In this document: positions 8,150 to 16,102 of the stretch, piece by piece | How the letters are laid out: the number at the start of each line of letters is the position of its first letter | Position numbering within the stretch: the stretch's first letter is position 1 | Assembly (NCBI RefSeq): GCF_018736105.1 | Contig: NZ_CP076135.1 | Coordinates: 1,672,001-1,736,000, forward strand | DNA from: Bradyrhizobium sediminis | Lineage (GTDB): Bacteria; Pseudomonadota; Alphaproteobacteria; Rhizobiales; Xanthobacteraceae | Direction: 5' to 3' | DNA: 64,000 bases | Program-made: the position numbers and the translations under genes | Notes under the pieces: generated by a model | Told to the model about the DNA's origin: nothing | The model's input: only the letters and a program-made list of their open reading frames with translations | Database searches by the model: none

Positions 8150-10173
8150 ATCGCGAGCACCAGGAGCAGCGTGACGAGGGTGGCAAAGACGAGACTGAGA
8201 TAACGGCGGATGGTCAGGAACTGCAGCCGGTTGAGCCGGTCGGCGGCGAAGCCGACCGCGCCTGCGAGCGGCTGGTACATTCCCTCCCAGACCAGGTCGT
8301 GCAGTTCGATCCGAAGCCGCGCCGGCCGGGTATCGCCGGGGGCGGGCATGTCGACATGGTCGCGGGCGTGGAACACCATGGTGCCGAACACCCGGCGGAT
8401 CGGCTGCGCGAAGCTCGCGCCCGAATACTGCGCCAGGGGCGTCGGATCGGTGAAGCCGCAGCCCCAGGCCGGTCCCCGCCGCAGCGCATGCGAAGCGAAG
8501 CGGTGAATGAAATAGACCGCGAGCGAAGCGGATATCGTGATGAACACCATCACCAGCAATCCATTATAGGAGCCGCGGCTTTCGCTGATCGGCACGATCG
8601 TAAGCCACGGCACATGGGCCTGCACCGGCAGGCGGCCGCCGAGGATCTCGACCGCGACCGGCGACAGCGCGTCCATCACCGGCCCCGGCAGGATGCCGGC
8701 CAATAGGCAGAGCGCGGCGAGGATGAACATCGCCGAAAGCGAGTAGCGGTCGACTTCGCCGGCGGTTTCCGCCGCCGGGCTGCGCGGCCGTCCGAGAAAG
8801 GTCACGCCGAATGCCTTGACGAAGCAGGCGGCCGCCAATGCCGCGGCCAGCGCCAGCATGGCGCCGACCGCTGGCACCATGATCTTCAAGGCCCATTGCG
8901 GCAGTTCCGGACTCTGCAGCACGGCCTGGAACATCAGCCATTCCGAAACGAAGCCGTTGAACGGCGGCAGCGCCGAGATCGCGACGCAGCCCACCAGCAC
9001 GACGAAGCTGGTGAACGGCATCCGGTGGATCAGGCCGCCCAACTTGTCCATGTCGCGCTCGCCGGTCGACATCAGGACGGCGCCGGCTCCGAAGAACAGC
9101 AGGCTCTTGAAGAACGAGTGGTTGAGCACATGAAACAGCGCGGCCGTGAAGGCGAGCGCGGCCGCCAGCTTCAGGCCGTTGGCCTGAAACGCCAGCGCCA
9201 GGCCGAGGCTGACGAAGATGATGCCGACGTTTTCGATCGTGCTGTAGGCCAACAGGCGCTTCAGGTCCTTCTCCATCATTGCGTACAGAATGCCCATGAC
9301 GGCGGTGATGCTGCCGAGGAAAAGCACGATCACGCTCGCCGGCCAGCTCGGCTGTCCCAGGAGATCGAAGACGACGCGAATGAAACCGTAGATCGCGACC
9401 TTGGTCATGACGCCGCTCATCAGCGCCGAAACGTGGCTCGGAGCCGCCGGATGCGCGAGCGGCAGCCAGACATGCAGCGGCACGAGGCCGGCCTTCGAAC
9501 CGGCCCCGAGCAGCATCAGGATCAACACCAATGCGGCCACATACGGCGTATGCGGCGCATTGCGAATGGCGGCAAAGCCGTAATCTCCGGCCGCTCCGGC
9601 CAGCAGGCCGAACGCCAGCAGCAGCGCCAGCGTGCCGAAGCTCGCCATCACCAGATAGACGTAGCCCGCCTTGGCGTTGCCGGCTTCGCGGTGGTGCGCC
9701 ATCACCAGCGCCCAGGATGCGAGCGACATGAATTCCCAGCACAGGAGATAGGAGAAGGCATCGTCCGCCAGCACCACGAGGTTCATGCCGGCCAGGAAGG
9801 CGGGGAAGAACGGCAGCACGCGATACGGCGTAGGTTCGTGGTGGCCGTAGCCGAGCCCGTAGAGGCTTGCCGCCGCGCCGCCCAGGTTGACGACGATCAG
9901 GAAGAACGCAGCCAGGGCGTCGAGGCGAAAATGGGCGCCGAGCCACGGCAATCCGATCGGCAGGATCAGTTCGGTGGCTTTGGCCGCGCCGCCAAGCAGC
10001 CAAATGAGGGACCCGGCCAAGGCGGCCAGGCAGATTGCCAACGTCGCGCCGTAGATCACCGTGGTGGCGCTCTTGCTGCGGCTCAATGCGATCGCGACAA
10101 TCGCGAGCCCGAGCAACCCAGCGACGCAGGACATTTGCAGGACGACGGCAGAGACAGCGAGCGCAGCAATCAT
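8140..10173 (-). CDS. hyfB: Hydrogenase-4 subunit B-like antiporter-type membrane subunit
   Basis: A 677-residue polytopic protein of the NuoL/HyfB/MrpA family, the usual length for HyfB. Antiporter-fold residues are visible in CWEFMSLASW (membrane Glu), GSKAGLVPLHVWLPLAHPAAP (Lys and His), YSTIENVG and HVLNHSFFKSLLFF. The C-terminal part has the additional hydrophobic segments typical of HyfB. It is the first structural gene: its ATG overlaps the stop of the XRE gene upstream (ATGA). The operon lacks the HyfA/HyfH ferredoxin-like and HyfD subunits and has no formate dehydrogenase gene nearby. Confidence 0.9.
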   Translation of the reverse strand: MIAALAVSAVVLQMSCVAGLLGLAIVAIALSRSKSATTVIYGATLAICLAALAGSLIWLLGGAAKATELILPIGLPWLGAHFRLDALAAFFLIVVNLGGAAASLYGLGYGHHEPTPYRVLPFFPAFLAGMNLVVLADDAFSYLLCWEFMSLASWALVMAHHREAGNAKAGYVYLVMASFGTLALLLAFGLLAGAAGDYGFAAIRNAPHTPYVAALVLILMLLGAGSKAGLVPLHVWLPLAHPAAPSHVSALMSGVMTKVAIYGFIRVVFDLLGQPSWPASVIVLFLGSITAVMGILYAMMEKDLKRLLAYSTIENVGIIFVSLGLALAFQANGLKLAAALAFTAALFHVLNHSFFKSLLFFGAGAVLMSTGERDMDKLGGLIHRMPFTSFVVLVGCVAISALPPFNGFVSEWLMFQAVLQSPELPQWALKIMVPAVGAMLALAAALAAACFVKAFGVTFLGRPRSPAAETAGEVDRYSLSAMFILAALCLLAGILPGPVMDALSPVAVEILGGRLPVQAHVPWLTIVPISESRGSYNGLLVMVFITISASLAVYFIHRFASHALRRGPAWGCGFTDPTPLAQYSGASFAQPIRRVFGTMVFHARDHVDMPAPGDTRPARLRIELHDLVWEGMYQPLAGAVGFAADRLNRLQFLTIRRYLSLVFATLVTLLLVLAIWS

Positions 10174-10463
10174 TTGTTGTCCGATCGAGCGCCCGGAAGC
10201 GGCTTGGCCGAACCTGAAAGGGCTCTCAGCCGCACCCCGCGCCCCTGCGAATGACTGACGGCTCCTTCGTCGATCATCTCGATCCCGGCGGCGTCGAATG
10301 CGGCGATCAGCTTGACCAGTGAATCGACGTTGCCCCGAACCATCGTTTCACTTGCCTCCATGCGTTGAATGGTGGGCACCGAAAGTCCGGACAGCTCCGC
10401 GAGCTGGCGCTGATCGATGCCGAGAAGCACCCGGGCCGCCCGCAACTGAGCTGCCGTGATCAT
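10170..10463 (-). CDS. XRE-family helix-turn-helix regulator, first gene of the hyf-like operon (right copy)
   Basis: A 97-residue Cro/C1-type HTH protein with recognition-helix region LSGLSVPTIQRMEAS at about residues 24-38. Its stop overlaps the hyfB start by 4 bases, so it is co-transcribed and translationally coupled with the complex. It is paralogous to the regulator at 2648-2959 at the other end of the operon. It probably controls the operon, and the palindrome at 10500-10531, upstream of the gene, is a good candidate binding site. The effector is unknown, and there is no ligand-binding domain besides the HTH and a short tail. Confidence 0.8.
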   Translation of the reverse strand: MITAAQLRAARVLLGIDQRQLAELSGLSVPTIQRMEASETMVRGNVDSLVKLIAAFDAAGIEMIDEGAVSHSQGRGVRLRALSGSAKPLPGARSDNK

Positions 10464-10499
10464 GCGTTTGCCTCACTGGCGGGTCCCCGGCGGATATCA

Positions 10500-10531
10500 A
10501 ACATCATTGGTACATGATAATTAATGATGTT
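10500..10531. promoter_or_regulatory. Palindrome upstream of the XRE-hyf operon (candidate operator)
   Basis: AACATCATT at 10500-10508 and its exact reverse complement AATGATGTT at 10523-10531 flank a 14-base AT-rich centre. The site lies 36 to 68 bases upstream of the XRE start codon in an AT-rich promoter-like region (10498-10560). A perfect 9-base dyad with an AT-rich spacer is what an XRE-type dimer would bind. Use by the XRE protein is inferred. Confidence 0.5.
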
Positions 10532-10732
10532 AAACTGTCAACAAGTGATAGATAGGATATCTATTCTGAGGGGGCGCTTCCGGGGCGATGCCCACAGGAA
10601 AGCCAAGCCATGATGGGGCGGGGCAGCTCGCAGCACCCGCCGCGCTAACCTTGCCGGCAGGATCGGCTGGCATTTCGGGTTCTGCTTCCTAGATGATGGG
10701 CGTTCCTCTTCGAGTGTTTCAGGAAGCCTGCG

Positions 10733-11104
10733 ATGGTCGCCAAGAATGTCTGCCGGAACGGCCTGGCTGCCTTGAGCTGCATCATGCTGCTGGCATGGAG
10801 TGGCGCTTCGATCGCGGACGAGTATCGTCCGGACGAGTTCCTCGGTCTCGACCTTTCCAGGGCGGCGCTGTCGCCGAAGCGGCTGGGGCCCGACGCCCGC
10901 TTCGCGCCGGTTCGGATCGAGGCACGGGCCGACCGCGCCACACCGACCAAGGCTCGCATTGCGCATCAGCGCACGGAGGAGCCGCGCCGCGCCGCCCGCA
11001 CCAAGCTGGCGCGGCGGCACGGCAATCCGCTCGATGCGCAGGCGTCGGATACGCGGATTCAGGCCTGGCCATGCAGGACCGGCGGCATCTGCAACTGGAA
11101 GTGA
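10733..11104 (+). CDS. Small secreted protein of unknown function
   Basis: A 123-residue protein with a Sec-type signal peptide (hydrophobic stretch at about residues 11-26, likely cleaved after GASIA). The mature part is basic and Arg/Ala-rich and ends in a conserved-looking tail with two cysteines (WPCRTGGICNWK). I recognise the tail as typical of small rhizobial periplasmic proteins, but no function is known. It stands alone; the gene on its right is transcribed towards it. Confidence 0.6.
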   Translation: MVAKNVCRNGLAALSCIMLLAWSGASIADEYRPDEFLGLDLSRAALSPKRLGPDARFAPVRIEARADRATPTKARIAHQRTEEPRRAARTKLARRHGNPLDAQASDTRIQAWPCRTGGICNWK

Positions 11105-11135
11105 CCGGGCGCCGGCGCGATCAAGCGCGGGCGCT

Positions 11136-11264
11136 TCAGCGCGTCACCCACAGATAGCCGCCCAGCACCAGCAGCAGCGACAGCACCAACAGCACGCCGA
11201 CCACGCCGGCGACGATCGCGGGCAGTTCATGGCTCTCCAGCCACTGTCGCAATGCCTTGCCCAT
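11136..11264 (-). CDS. Single-span membrane peptide
   Basis: A 42-residue protein from ATG 11264. It has an amphipathic N-terminus (MGKALRQWLESHELPA) and then one long hydrophobic helix (about residues 17-38) ending in YLWVTR. An in-frame upstream extension to 11360 is possible but unlike a protein start. It converges on the secreted protein gene at 10733. Function unknown. Confidence 0.45.
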   Translation of the reverse strand: MGKALRQWLESHELPAIVAGVVGVLLVLSLLLVLGGYLWVTR

Positions 11265-11408
11265 CGTCCATCCAACCCGATCTTGATTTGAGCCCGGCGC
11301 CGCGGGCAGACTATAGCTGATACGCCGTCTGACCGATCCCCTCAACAAAAACCCGTTCACGCCGCATCGCCGCTGGCTCGTCCGGCGGTTCGAGCCTCAG
11401 GAGTATCC

Positions 11409-12227
11409 ATGGAACCTCTGCAAACCCAGGGCATCAGCCTGCCGCGGCTCGGGCTCGGCACCTTTCGCCTGCAGGGCGATGCCTGCCGCGCAGCGGTCGA
11501 AAGCGCGCTCGGTCTCGGCTACCGGCATATCGACACCGCGGAGATGTATGGCAACGAGGAAGCGATCGGCGCCGCGATTGCCGCTTCCGGCCTCGCGCGC
11601 GGCGATCTGCACGTCACCACCAAGGTCTGGCACGAGAACCTGGCGCCGGATGCGATCCGCCGGGCGTTCGACGCCAGCCTGAACAAGCTCCGGCTCGATC
11701 GCGTCGATCTCTATCTGGTGCATTGGCCGTCGAGAAACATGAACCTGCCGGCGATTTTCGAGACGCTAGTGAAGCTGAAGCAAGAGGGCCGCACCCGCGC
11801 CATCGGGGTCGCCAATTTCAACCTCGCGCTGCTGAAGACCGTGGTCGAGGAGATCGGGGCGCCGATCGCCTGCAACCAGGTCGAATATCACGTCATGCTG
11901 GATCAGACGCCGCTGCGCCGGTATCTCGGCGCAAGGTCGATCCCGCTGATGGCCTATTGCCCGCTGGCGCAAGGGCGCGTGGCGTCTGACGAGACGCTGA
12001 TGGCGATCGGCCGCAAGCATGGCGCCAGCGCGGCGCAGGTGGCGTTGAAATGGCTGCTCGACCAGGACGGCGTGGCTGCGATCCCGAAAGCGTCGCGCAG
12101 CGCGAGTCAAAAGGCCAATCTCGACGCGCTGCATGTCGGGCTCGATGACGAGGACATCAAGGCGATCGCGGCGCTGCCGAAGGACAGGCGCTGCGTCAAT
12201 CCCGGCTTCGCGCCGGTGTGGGATTAA
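11409..12227 (+). CDS. Aldo/keto reductase (2,5-didehydrogluconate reductase type)
   Basis: A 272-residue AKR5-like protein that would reduce aldehydes or ketones with NADPH in the cytoplasm. The catalytic tetrad is visible: Asp and Tyr in HIDTAEMYGNE, Lys in TTKVWHENL and His in LVHWPS. The NADPH-binding C-terminus carries AAIPKASRSA, with the Lys/Ser/Arg that hold the 2'-phosphate. The length is normal for DkgA/DkgB-type enzymes. It appears to be a single-gene unit; the next gene is convergent. The physiological substrate is not evident. Confidence 0.85.
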   Translation: MEPLQTQGISLPRLGLGTFRLQGDACRAAVESALGLGYRHIDTAEMYGNEEAIGAAIAASGLARGDLHVTTKVWHENLAPDAIRRAFDASLNKLRLDRVDLYLVHWPSRNMNLPAIFETLVKLKQEGRTRAIGVANFNLALLKTVVEEIGAPIACNQVEYHVMLDQTPLRRYLGARSIPLMAYCPLAQGRVASDETLMAIGRKHGASAAQVALKWLLDQDGVAAIPKASRSASQKANLDALHVGLDDEDIKAIAALPKDRRCVNPGFAPVWD

Positions 12228-12242
12228 GGCGGGGCGCGTCCG

Positions 12243-12695
12243 CTACTTGCACTTGTGCTGCGCCGGGCTTGGATTGCCGTTGGAGGTGAAGTTGCCGTCC
12301 TTGATGGTGTATTCTTCCTTCGCATTGCGATTGTACATCGCCCGTATCGTTCCGTCGGGCTGCTTCATCATGCCGTATTCGCGGGTTTCCTTCAGGCCCG
12401 GAAACGAAACCCGCAGATTCAGCATACCGTTGGAGGAGACCGCAGCCCCCACCACCTGGTTTTCATCCTTGACGTCGCCGAAATTGCGCCGGTGGACGAC
12501 GCGGCCGCCGGGCGCGACCTCATAGGCGAGCACGGCCCCCTTGCCCTTGTCGGGAGCCAGCGAACAATCCAGCGCCCACGATCCGATCAATCCCCACTTG
12601 CTCGCGGTCTGAGCCACCGTTTCCGCTGACGCGTCGCGTGCGAGCGTCAGGGAAAAAGCCAGCGCCAGCGCCAATCCAGCCAAAAGCCGCTTCAC
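12243..12695 (-). CDS. Secreted protein of unknown function
   Basis: A 150-residue protein with a signal peptide (MKRLLAGLALALAFSLTLA, cleavage near DASA). The mature part is soluble, contains a cysteine in the motif WALDCS after a LIGSW segment, and a second cysteine two residues from the C-terminus (HKCK), which could form a disulfide. This layout is common in small periplasmic rhizobial proteins that resemble lipocalin-like or DUF-type beta barrels. I do not recognise a specific family. Confidence 0.6.
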   Translation of the reverse strand: MKRLLAGLALALAFSLTLARDASAETVAQTASKWGLIGSWALDCSLAPDKGKGAVLAYEVAPGGRVVHRRNFGDVKDENQVVGAAVSSNGMLNLRVSFPGLKETREYGMMKQPDGTIRAMYNRNAKEEYTIKDGNFTSNGNPSPAQHKCK

Positions 12696-12843
12696 GTCGC
12701 ACCCCCCGCCTTCGTGAGACGGAGCGAGCTTAACACTTCGATGCCGCCGCGCAACGCGCCGACGTCATGTGCAGGCGATTTGATCCGCGTCAATGCGGCC
12801 GCCCGGGCGCCTGGGCGACCATGCCGGCCGTAAGGGCTCAACC

Positions 12844-13125
12844 GTGGCAAACAGCGAACCTCAAATGCGGGCGAAAGCGCCCTCCGGCTTTGCCGCGCAG
12901 GCGGCTGCGCCCGGCGAAGCATTCGGTTGTTCGGAAAGCGAATTTCTCGCCCAGCTCGGCGAACGCGTGCGCGACACGCGCATGCTCCGCGGGATGTCGC
13001 GCCGGGAACTCGCCCGCAGGTCCGGCATTTCCGAGCGCTACATTGCCCAGATCGAGGTGGGCAAGGGCAACGTGTCCATCGTGCTGCTGCTCCGGATCGC
13101 GCAAGCATTCCGCAGCGCCCAATAG
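12844..13125 (+). CDS. XRE-family regulator fragment (probably lost its C-terminal domain)
   Basis: The frame from GTG 12844 encodes 93 residues. It consists of a short leader and a Cro/C1-type HTH (LGERVRDTRMLRGMSRREL, then RRSGISERYIAQIEVGKGN). It stops just after the HTH in RIAQAFRSAQ. HTH domains with this sequence (ARRSGISERYIAQIE-GKGN) normally head BzdR/BoxR-type aromatic-degradation regulators that continue into a shikimate-kinase-like domain of about 170 residues; that domain is missing here. The adjacent ring-cleavage dioxygenase fits such a role. It may be a decayed gene or a free-standing HTH protein. ATG 12793 is an alternative start. Confidence 0.55.
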   Translation: MANSEPQMRAKAPSGFAAQAAAPGEAFGCSESEFLAQLGERVRDTRMLRGMSRRELARRSGISERYIAQIEVGKGNVSIVLLLRIAQAFRSAQ

Positions 13126-13144
13126 CGCCGAGGAGAGGAATTCG

Positions 13145-14068
13145 ATGGGACAGCTCGTTCTTGCCGCCAAGGTCAGCCACGTCCCGTCGCTGATGCTGTC
13201 CGAGGCGGAGGGTAGTCCGCTCAAGTCGGCGCGGGCGGGTGCGGTGCGGGCACTGCGCGAACTCGGCCGCCGCGCCAGGGACCGCCGCGTCTCGACCTTC
13301 GTGGTATTCGATACGCACTGGCTGTCGAATTTCGGCTACCACATCAACGCCAATCCTCACCATCAGGGGTCGTTCACCAGCCACGAAGCCCCGCAGATGA
13401 TCCAGGATCTGCGCTACGACCTGCCGGGAGATACCGCGCTCGCCGAGGCGATCGCCAAACAGGCCGGCGAGGCCGGGCTCAATGTCATCGCCCACAAGGT
13501 CGCGAGCCTCGGCCTCGAATACGGCACCATCGTGCCGATGCACTACATGAACCCCGACGGCTGGGCCAAGGTGGTCTCGGTCGCCTCGCCGCTGTTCACC
13601 TCGCTGGAGGAGAGCCGCCTTCTCGGTGAGGCGACGCGGCGCGCGATCGAAGGTTCAGGCGAACGGGTGGCGATTATCGCCAGCGGATCGCTGTCGCACC
13701 GGCTCTGGCCCAACAAGCAGCTCGGGCCGGAGGCATGGACGTCGGTGGCGAGCGAATTCAACCGTCAGGTCGATCTGCGCGTGCTCGAGCTGTGGCAGCA
13801 GCGCCGCTACCGTGAATTCATCGACATGCTTCCGGACTACGCCATCAAGTGCAACGGGGAGGGCGGCATGGCCGATACCATCATGCTGTTTGCGGCACTC
13901 GGCTGGGACGGTTTTCACGGCGCCGCCGAGCAGCTCTGCGACTACTTTCCGTCCAGCGGCAGCGGTCAGGTCAACGTCGAGTTTCACGTCGACGGTTGGT
14001 CCGGACCGGGCGACGCCCGTGCCCGCCCTGCCGGCGACAGCACGTCCGCGGTCACGTCCTCGACATGA
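13145..14068 (+). CDS. hpaD: Class III extradiol ring-cleavage dioxygenase (3,4-dihydroxyphenylacetate 2,3-dioxygenase-like)
   Basis: A 307-residue protein with a LigB-type fold, cutting catechols such as homoprotocatechuate next to the hydroxyl groups using Fe(II). The ligand histidine region near the N-terminus (AAKVSHVPS) and the VVFDTHWLSN motif are present, as is SGSLSHRLWP further on. The family is usually near 285 residues. Here recognisable sequence ends at about GQVNVEFHVDG and is followed by about 20 low-complexity residues that overlap the convergent PAS gene by 85 bases, so the natural stop seems lost. A GAGGAG ribosome-binding site precedes ATG 13145. No other hpa genes are near. 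Confidence 0.75.
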   Translation: MGQLVLAAKVSHVPSLMLSEAEGSPLKSARAGAVRALRELGRRARDRRVSTFVVFDTHWLSNFGYHINANPHHQGSFTSHEAPQMIQDLRYDLPGDTALAEAIAKQAGEAGLNVIAHKVASLGLEYGTIVPMHYMNPDGWAKVVSVASPLFTSLEESRLLGEATRRAIEGSGERVAIIASGSLSHRLWPNKQLGPEAWTSVASEFNRQVDLRVLELWQQRRYREFIDMLPDYAIKCNGEGGMADTIMLFAALGWDGFHGAAEQLCDYFPSSGSGQVNVEFHVDGWSGPGDARARPAGDSTSAVTSST

Positions 14069-14637
14069 TGCAATAGAAAGATCAGGACGCCGTCCCGGTC
14101 GTGAATCGGCGAGTTGACCGGTTGCCAGTGACGTTCGACGAATTCGCCGTCGGGATCGCGGATATCGTAGCGCTGGATAGCCATGGCGTGCGCCTGGCCG
14201 GTCTTCACCACCGTCCGCAGCGAGGTGTAGAGGTTGCTGACACCGTCGGCGAGCGCGTCGTCGGGGTTGTCCGGAAAGATTTCGAACAGCGAGCGGCCGA
14301 CCACGTCTTCGCGTCTGGTGAGGGTGGCCTGGGCGTAGGCGTCGTTGATGTCGACGATCAGCAGGCCGGGCGCCGGATCGAGCAGCATATAGGGATGCGA
14401 CGAAGCTTCGAACTCGGGTTGAAATTGCTGCCTGATTCCATTTGCGTCGCCGTTCCGCCGCCGGCGTGCTTCGAGCGGCGATTCCTCTGCGCCGAACTCC
14501 GCCGATTCCAGGATCGCGAGATCGCGCCGCGCCGACTTCAGCAGGCCATCAAGTGTTCGGCGCAGGGCGGGGTCCGTCGCCTCTGCTAGAAGTTTCTGAA
14601 AATGAGCGATGTTTTGTTCGCAAATGAACCTTTGCAT
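13984..14637 (-). CDS. PAS-domain protein
   Basis: A 217-residue cytoplasmic protein from ATG 14637. The N-terminal 50 residues are helical (FICEQNIAHFQKLLAEATD). A PAS domain follows at about 85-205 (PYMLLDPAPGLLIVDIND, VGRSLFEIFPDNP, ending HWQPVNSPIHDRDG). It has no output domain, so it probably acts through protein contacts, as many stand-alone PAS proteins of these bacteria do. Ligand unknown. Its last 85 bases overlap the tail of the dioxygenase gene coming from the other side. Confidence 0.75.
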   Translation of the reverse strand: MQRFICEQNIAHFQKLLAEATDPALRRTLDGLLKSARRDLAILESAEFGAEESPLEARRRRNGDANGIRQQFQPEFEASSHPYMLLDPAPGLLIVDINDAYAQATLTRREDVVGRSLFEIFPDNPDDALADGVSNLYTSLRTVVKTGQAHAMAIQRYDIRDPDGEFVERHWQPVNSPIHDRDGVLIFLLHHVEDVTADVLSPAGRARASPGPDQPST

Positions 14638-14796
14638 CGTCCGACCTCCAACCGAAGCCGCAGTCCGAATCTGCGGCCATCGCCATCTTGTCGAAGAAAG
14701 GCATTTTGCCTCAGGACGCCGTTGTCGCACAAGCGCGTAAATTGAGGGGCTGGCAGGCTGCAATCGCAATTGCGTGATCTCGGAACCGTGTTCCGA

Positions 14797-16047
14797 TCAG
14801 GCGCGAACCTGCTTCTCCACATTGGCAATTCGCGCCGGGACGCCGAATTCCTTGCGGCAGACTTCGGCCAGCACCGCTACGCCCTCGCGGATCTGCTCGT
14901 GCGACGGACTGGCGAAGCACAGCCGCAACCGGCTGCCGGCATAGGCCTTGTCGGTCGACCATTCCGGCCCCGGATTGATGGCGACGCCGGCCGCAAGTGC
15001 GGCCTGGTACAGCTTCAGCGTATCGACATGGTCTGGCAGTTTCACCCACAGGAAGATGCCGCCCTTGGGGTCTTCGAATTCCGCCGACGTGCCGAACTGC
15101 TCGTTGAGCGCCTCCATCAGCGTGTCGAGCTTGGCGCGCAGGCCTCGCGTCAGCTTCGGCACATGTTCGGCGAAATGCGGCGTGCAATATTCCGCCAGCA
15201 CCATCTGCTCGAGCGCGCCGGAGCCGGCGTCGGTCTTCAGCGCCAGCATCCGCGACAGGATGGCCCAGGGCGCGACGATGAAGCCGACCCGCAGCGCCGG
15301 CGCGATCGATTTCGAGAACGAGCCGATGTGAATCACGCCGCCGGTCTTGCTCATGGCGTAGAGCGCGGGCGGGCGCTTGCCGTCCCAGACCAGGTCGGCG
15401 TAGCAATCGTCCTCGAAGATGGGCACACCATATTGCTGCGACAGTTTGAGAAGTTCGGCGCGGCGCGATTCCGGCATGATGGTGGCGGTCGGGTTTTGCA
15501 CGGTGGGGATAGTGTAGATGTATTTCGGCGTGATGCCTCTGCCCTTGAGGTCGGCCAGCGCCTTCTCCAGCGCATCCATCCGCATTCCCTGATCGTCGAG
15601 CGGAATGCCGACGATGTTGACGCCGAGCCGGGTCAGCCGGTTGATTGCCCCCTGATAGGTGTCCTGCTCGATGATGACGGTATCGCCGCGCGAAAGCAGC
15701 GTGGCGTTGACGAGATCGAGCGCTTGCAGCGAGCCGGAGACGATCAGGATGTCGTCGGCGGTGCAGTCGATGCCGGCATCGCGCTTGAGTTTCTTGGTGA
15801 GGAATTCGCGCAAGGGACGATAGCCCTGCGGGCCGCTGGCCAGCCCGTAGGTGGCAAGCGTTTGCCCCTCGCGCCGGAGCACCGCGTTGACGGCGCCGAT
15901 CAGGCCTTCGACCGGGACCTGGTCGGGATCGTTGTTGCCGCCGACGAAGCTGTACTTCGCCAGTCCGGTCCACTTCGCGGCCGGCGCCGGCAATCCCGCC
16001 GGAAGCAATGGTGCGAAGTCGAATTGCGCTGCGGTCATGGACGTCAT
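14797..16047 (-). CDS. PLP-dependent aminotransferase, class I/II (2-aminoadipate transaminase-like)
   Basis: A 416-residue fold-type I aminotransferase of the MocR/LysN-like subgroup, without a GntR domain. The PLP-binding lysine lies in GSFSKSIAPALRVG. The Asp and Tyr that hold the ring are in FEDDCYADL, and the Asn is in PTVQNPT. The C-terminal Arg for the substrate carboxylate is in SRLRLCF. It would transfer amino groups between amino acids and 2-oxo acids; the substrate is not certain. The gene stands alone, between the PAS gene and a DUF3124 gene in the same direction. Confidence 0.85.
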   Translation of the reverse strand: MTSMTAAQFDFAPLLPAGLPAPAAKWTGLAKYSFVGGNNDPDQVPVEGLIGAVNAVLRREGQTLATYGLASGPQGYRPLREFLTKKLKRDAGIDCTADDILIVSGSLQALDLVNATLLSRGDTVIIEQDTYQGAINRLTRLGVNIVGIPLDDQGMRMDALEKALADLKGRGITPKYIYTIPTVQNPTATIMPESRRAELLKLSQQYGVPIFEDDCYADLVWDGKRPPALYAMSKTGGVIHIGSFSKSIAPALRVGFIVAPWAILSRMLALKTDAGSGALEQMVLAEYCTPHFAEHVPKLTRGLRAKLDTLMEALNEQFGTSAEFEDPKGGIFLWVKLPDHVDTLKLYQAALAAGVAINPGPEWSTDKAYAGSRLRLCFASPSHEQIREGVAVLAEVCRKEFGVPARIANVEKQVRA

Positions 16048-16102
16048 CCCCGTTTGATTTTCTTGCTTGAGGGACCCGGATGTTCCGGGCTTCGATGGCA
16101 GG

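Noticed and set aside
4143-10254. Several long plus-strand open frames (4143-5057, 5479-6738, 8896-10254) opposite the hyf-like operon
   Set aside because: They are shadows of the clearly recognisable membrane-complex genes and are rich in His/Gln/Arg/Asp without any hydrophobic or domain pattern.
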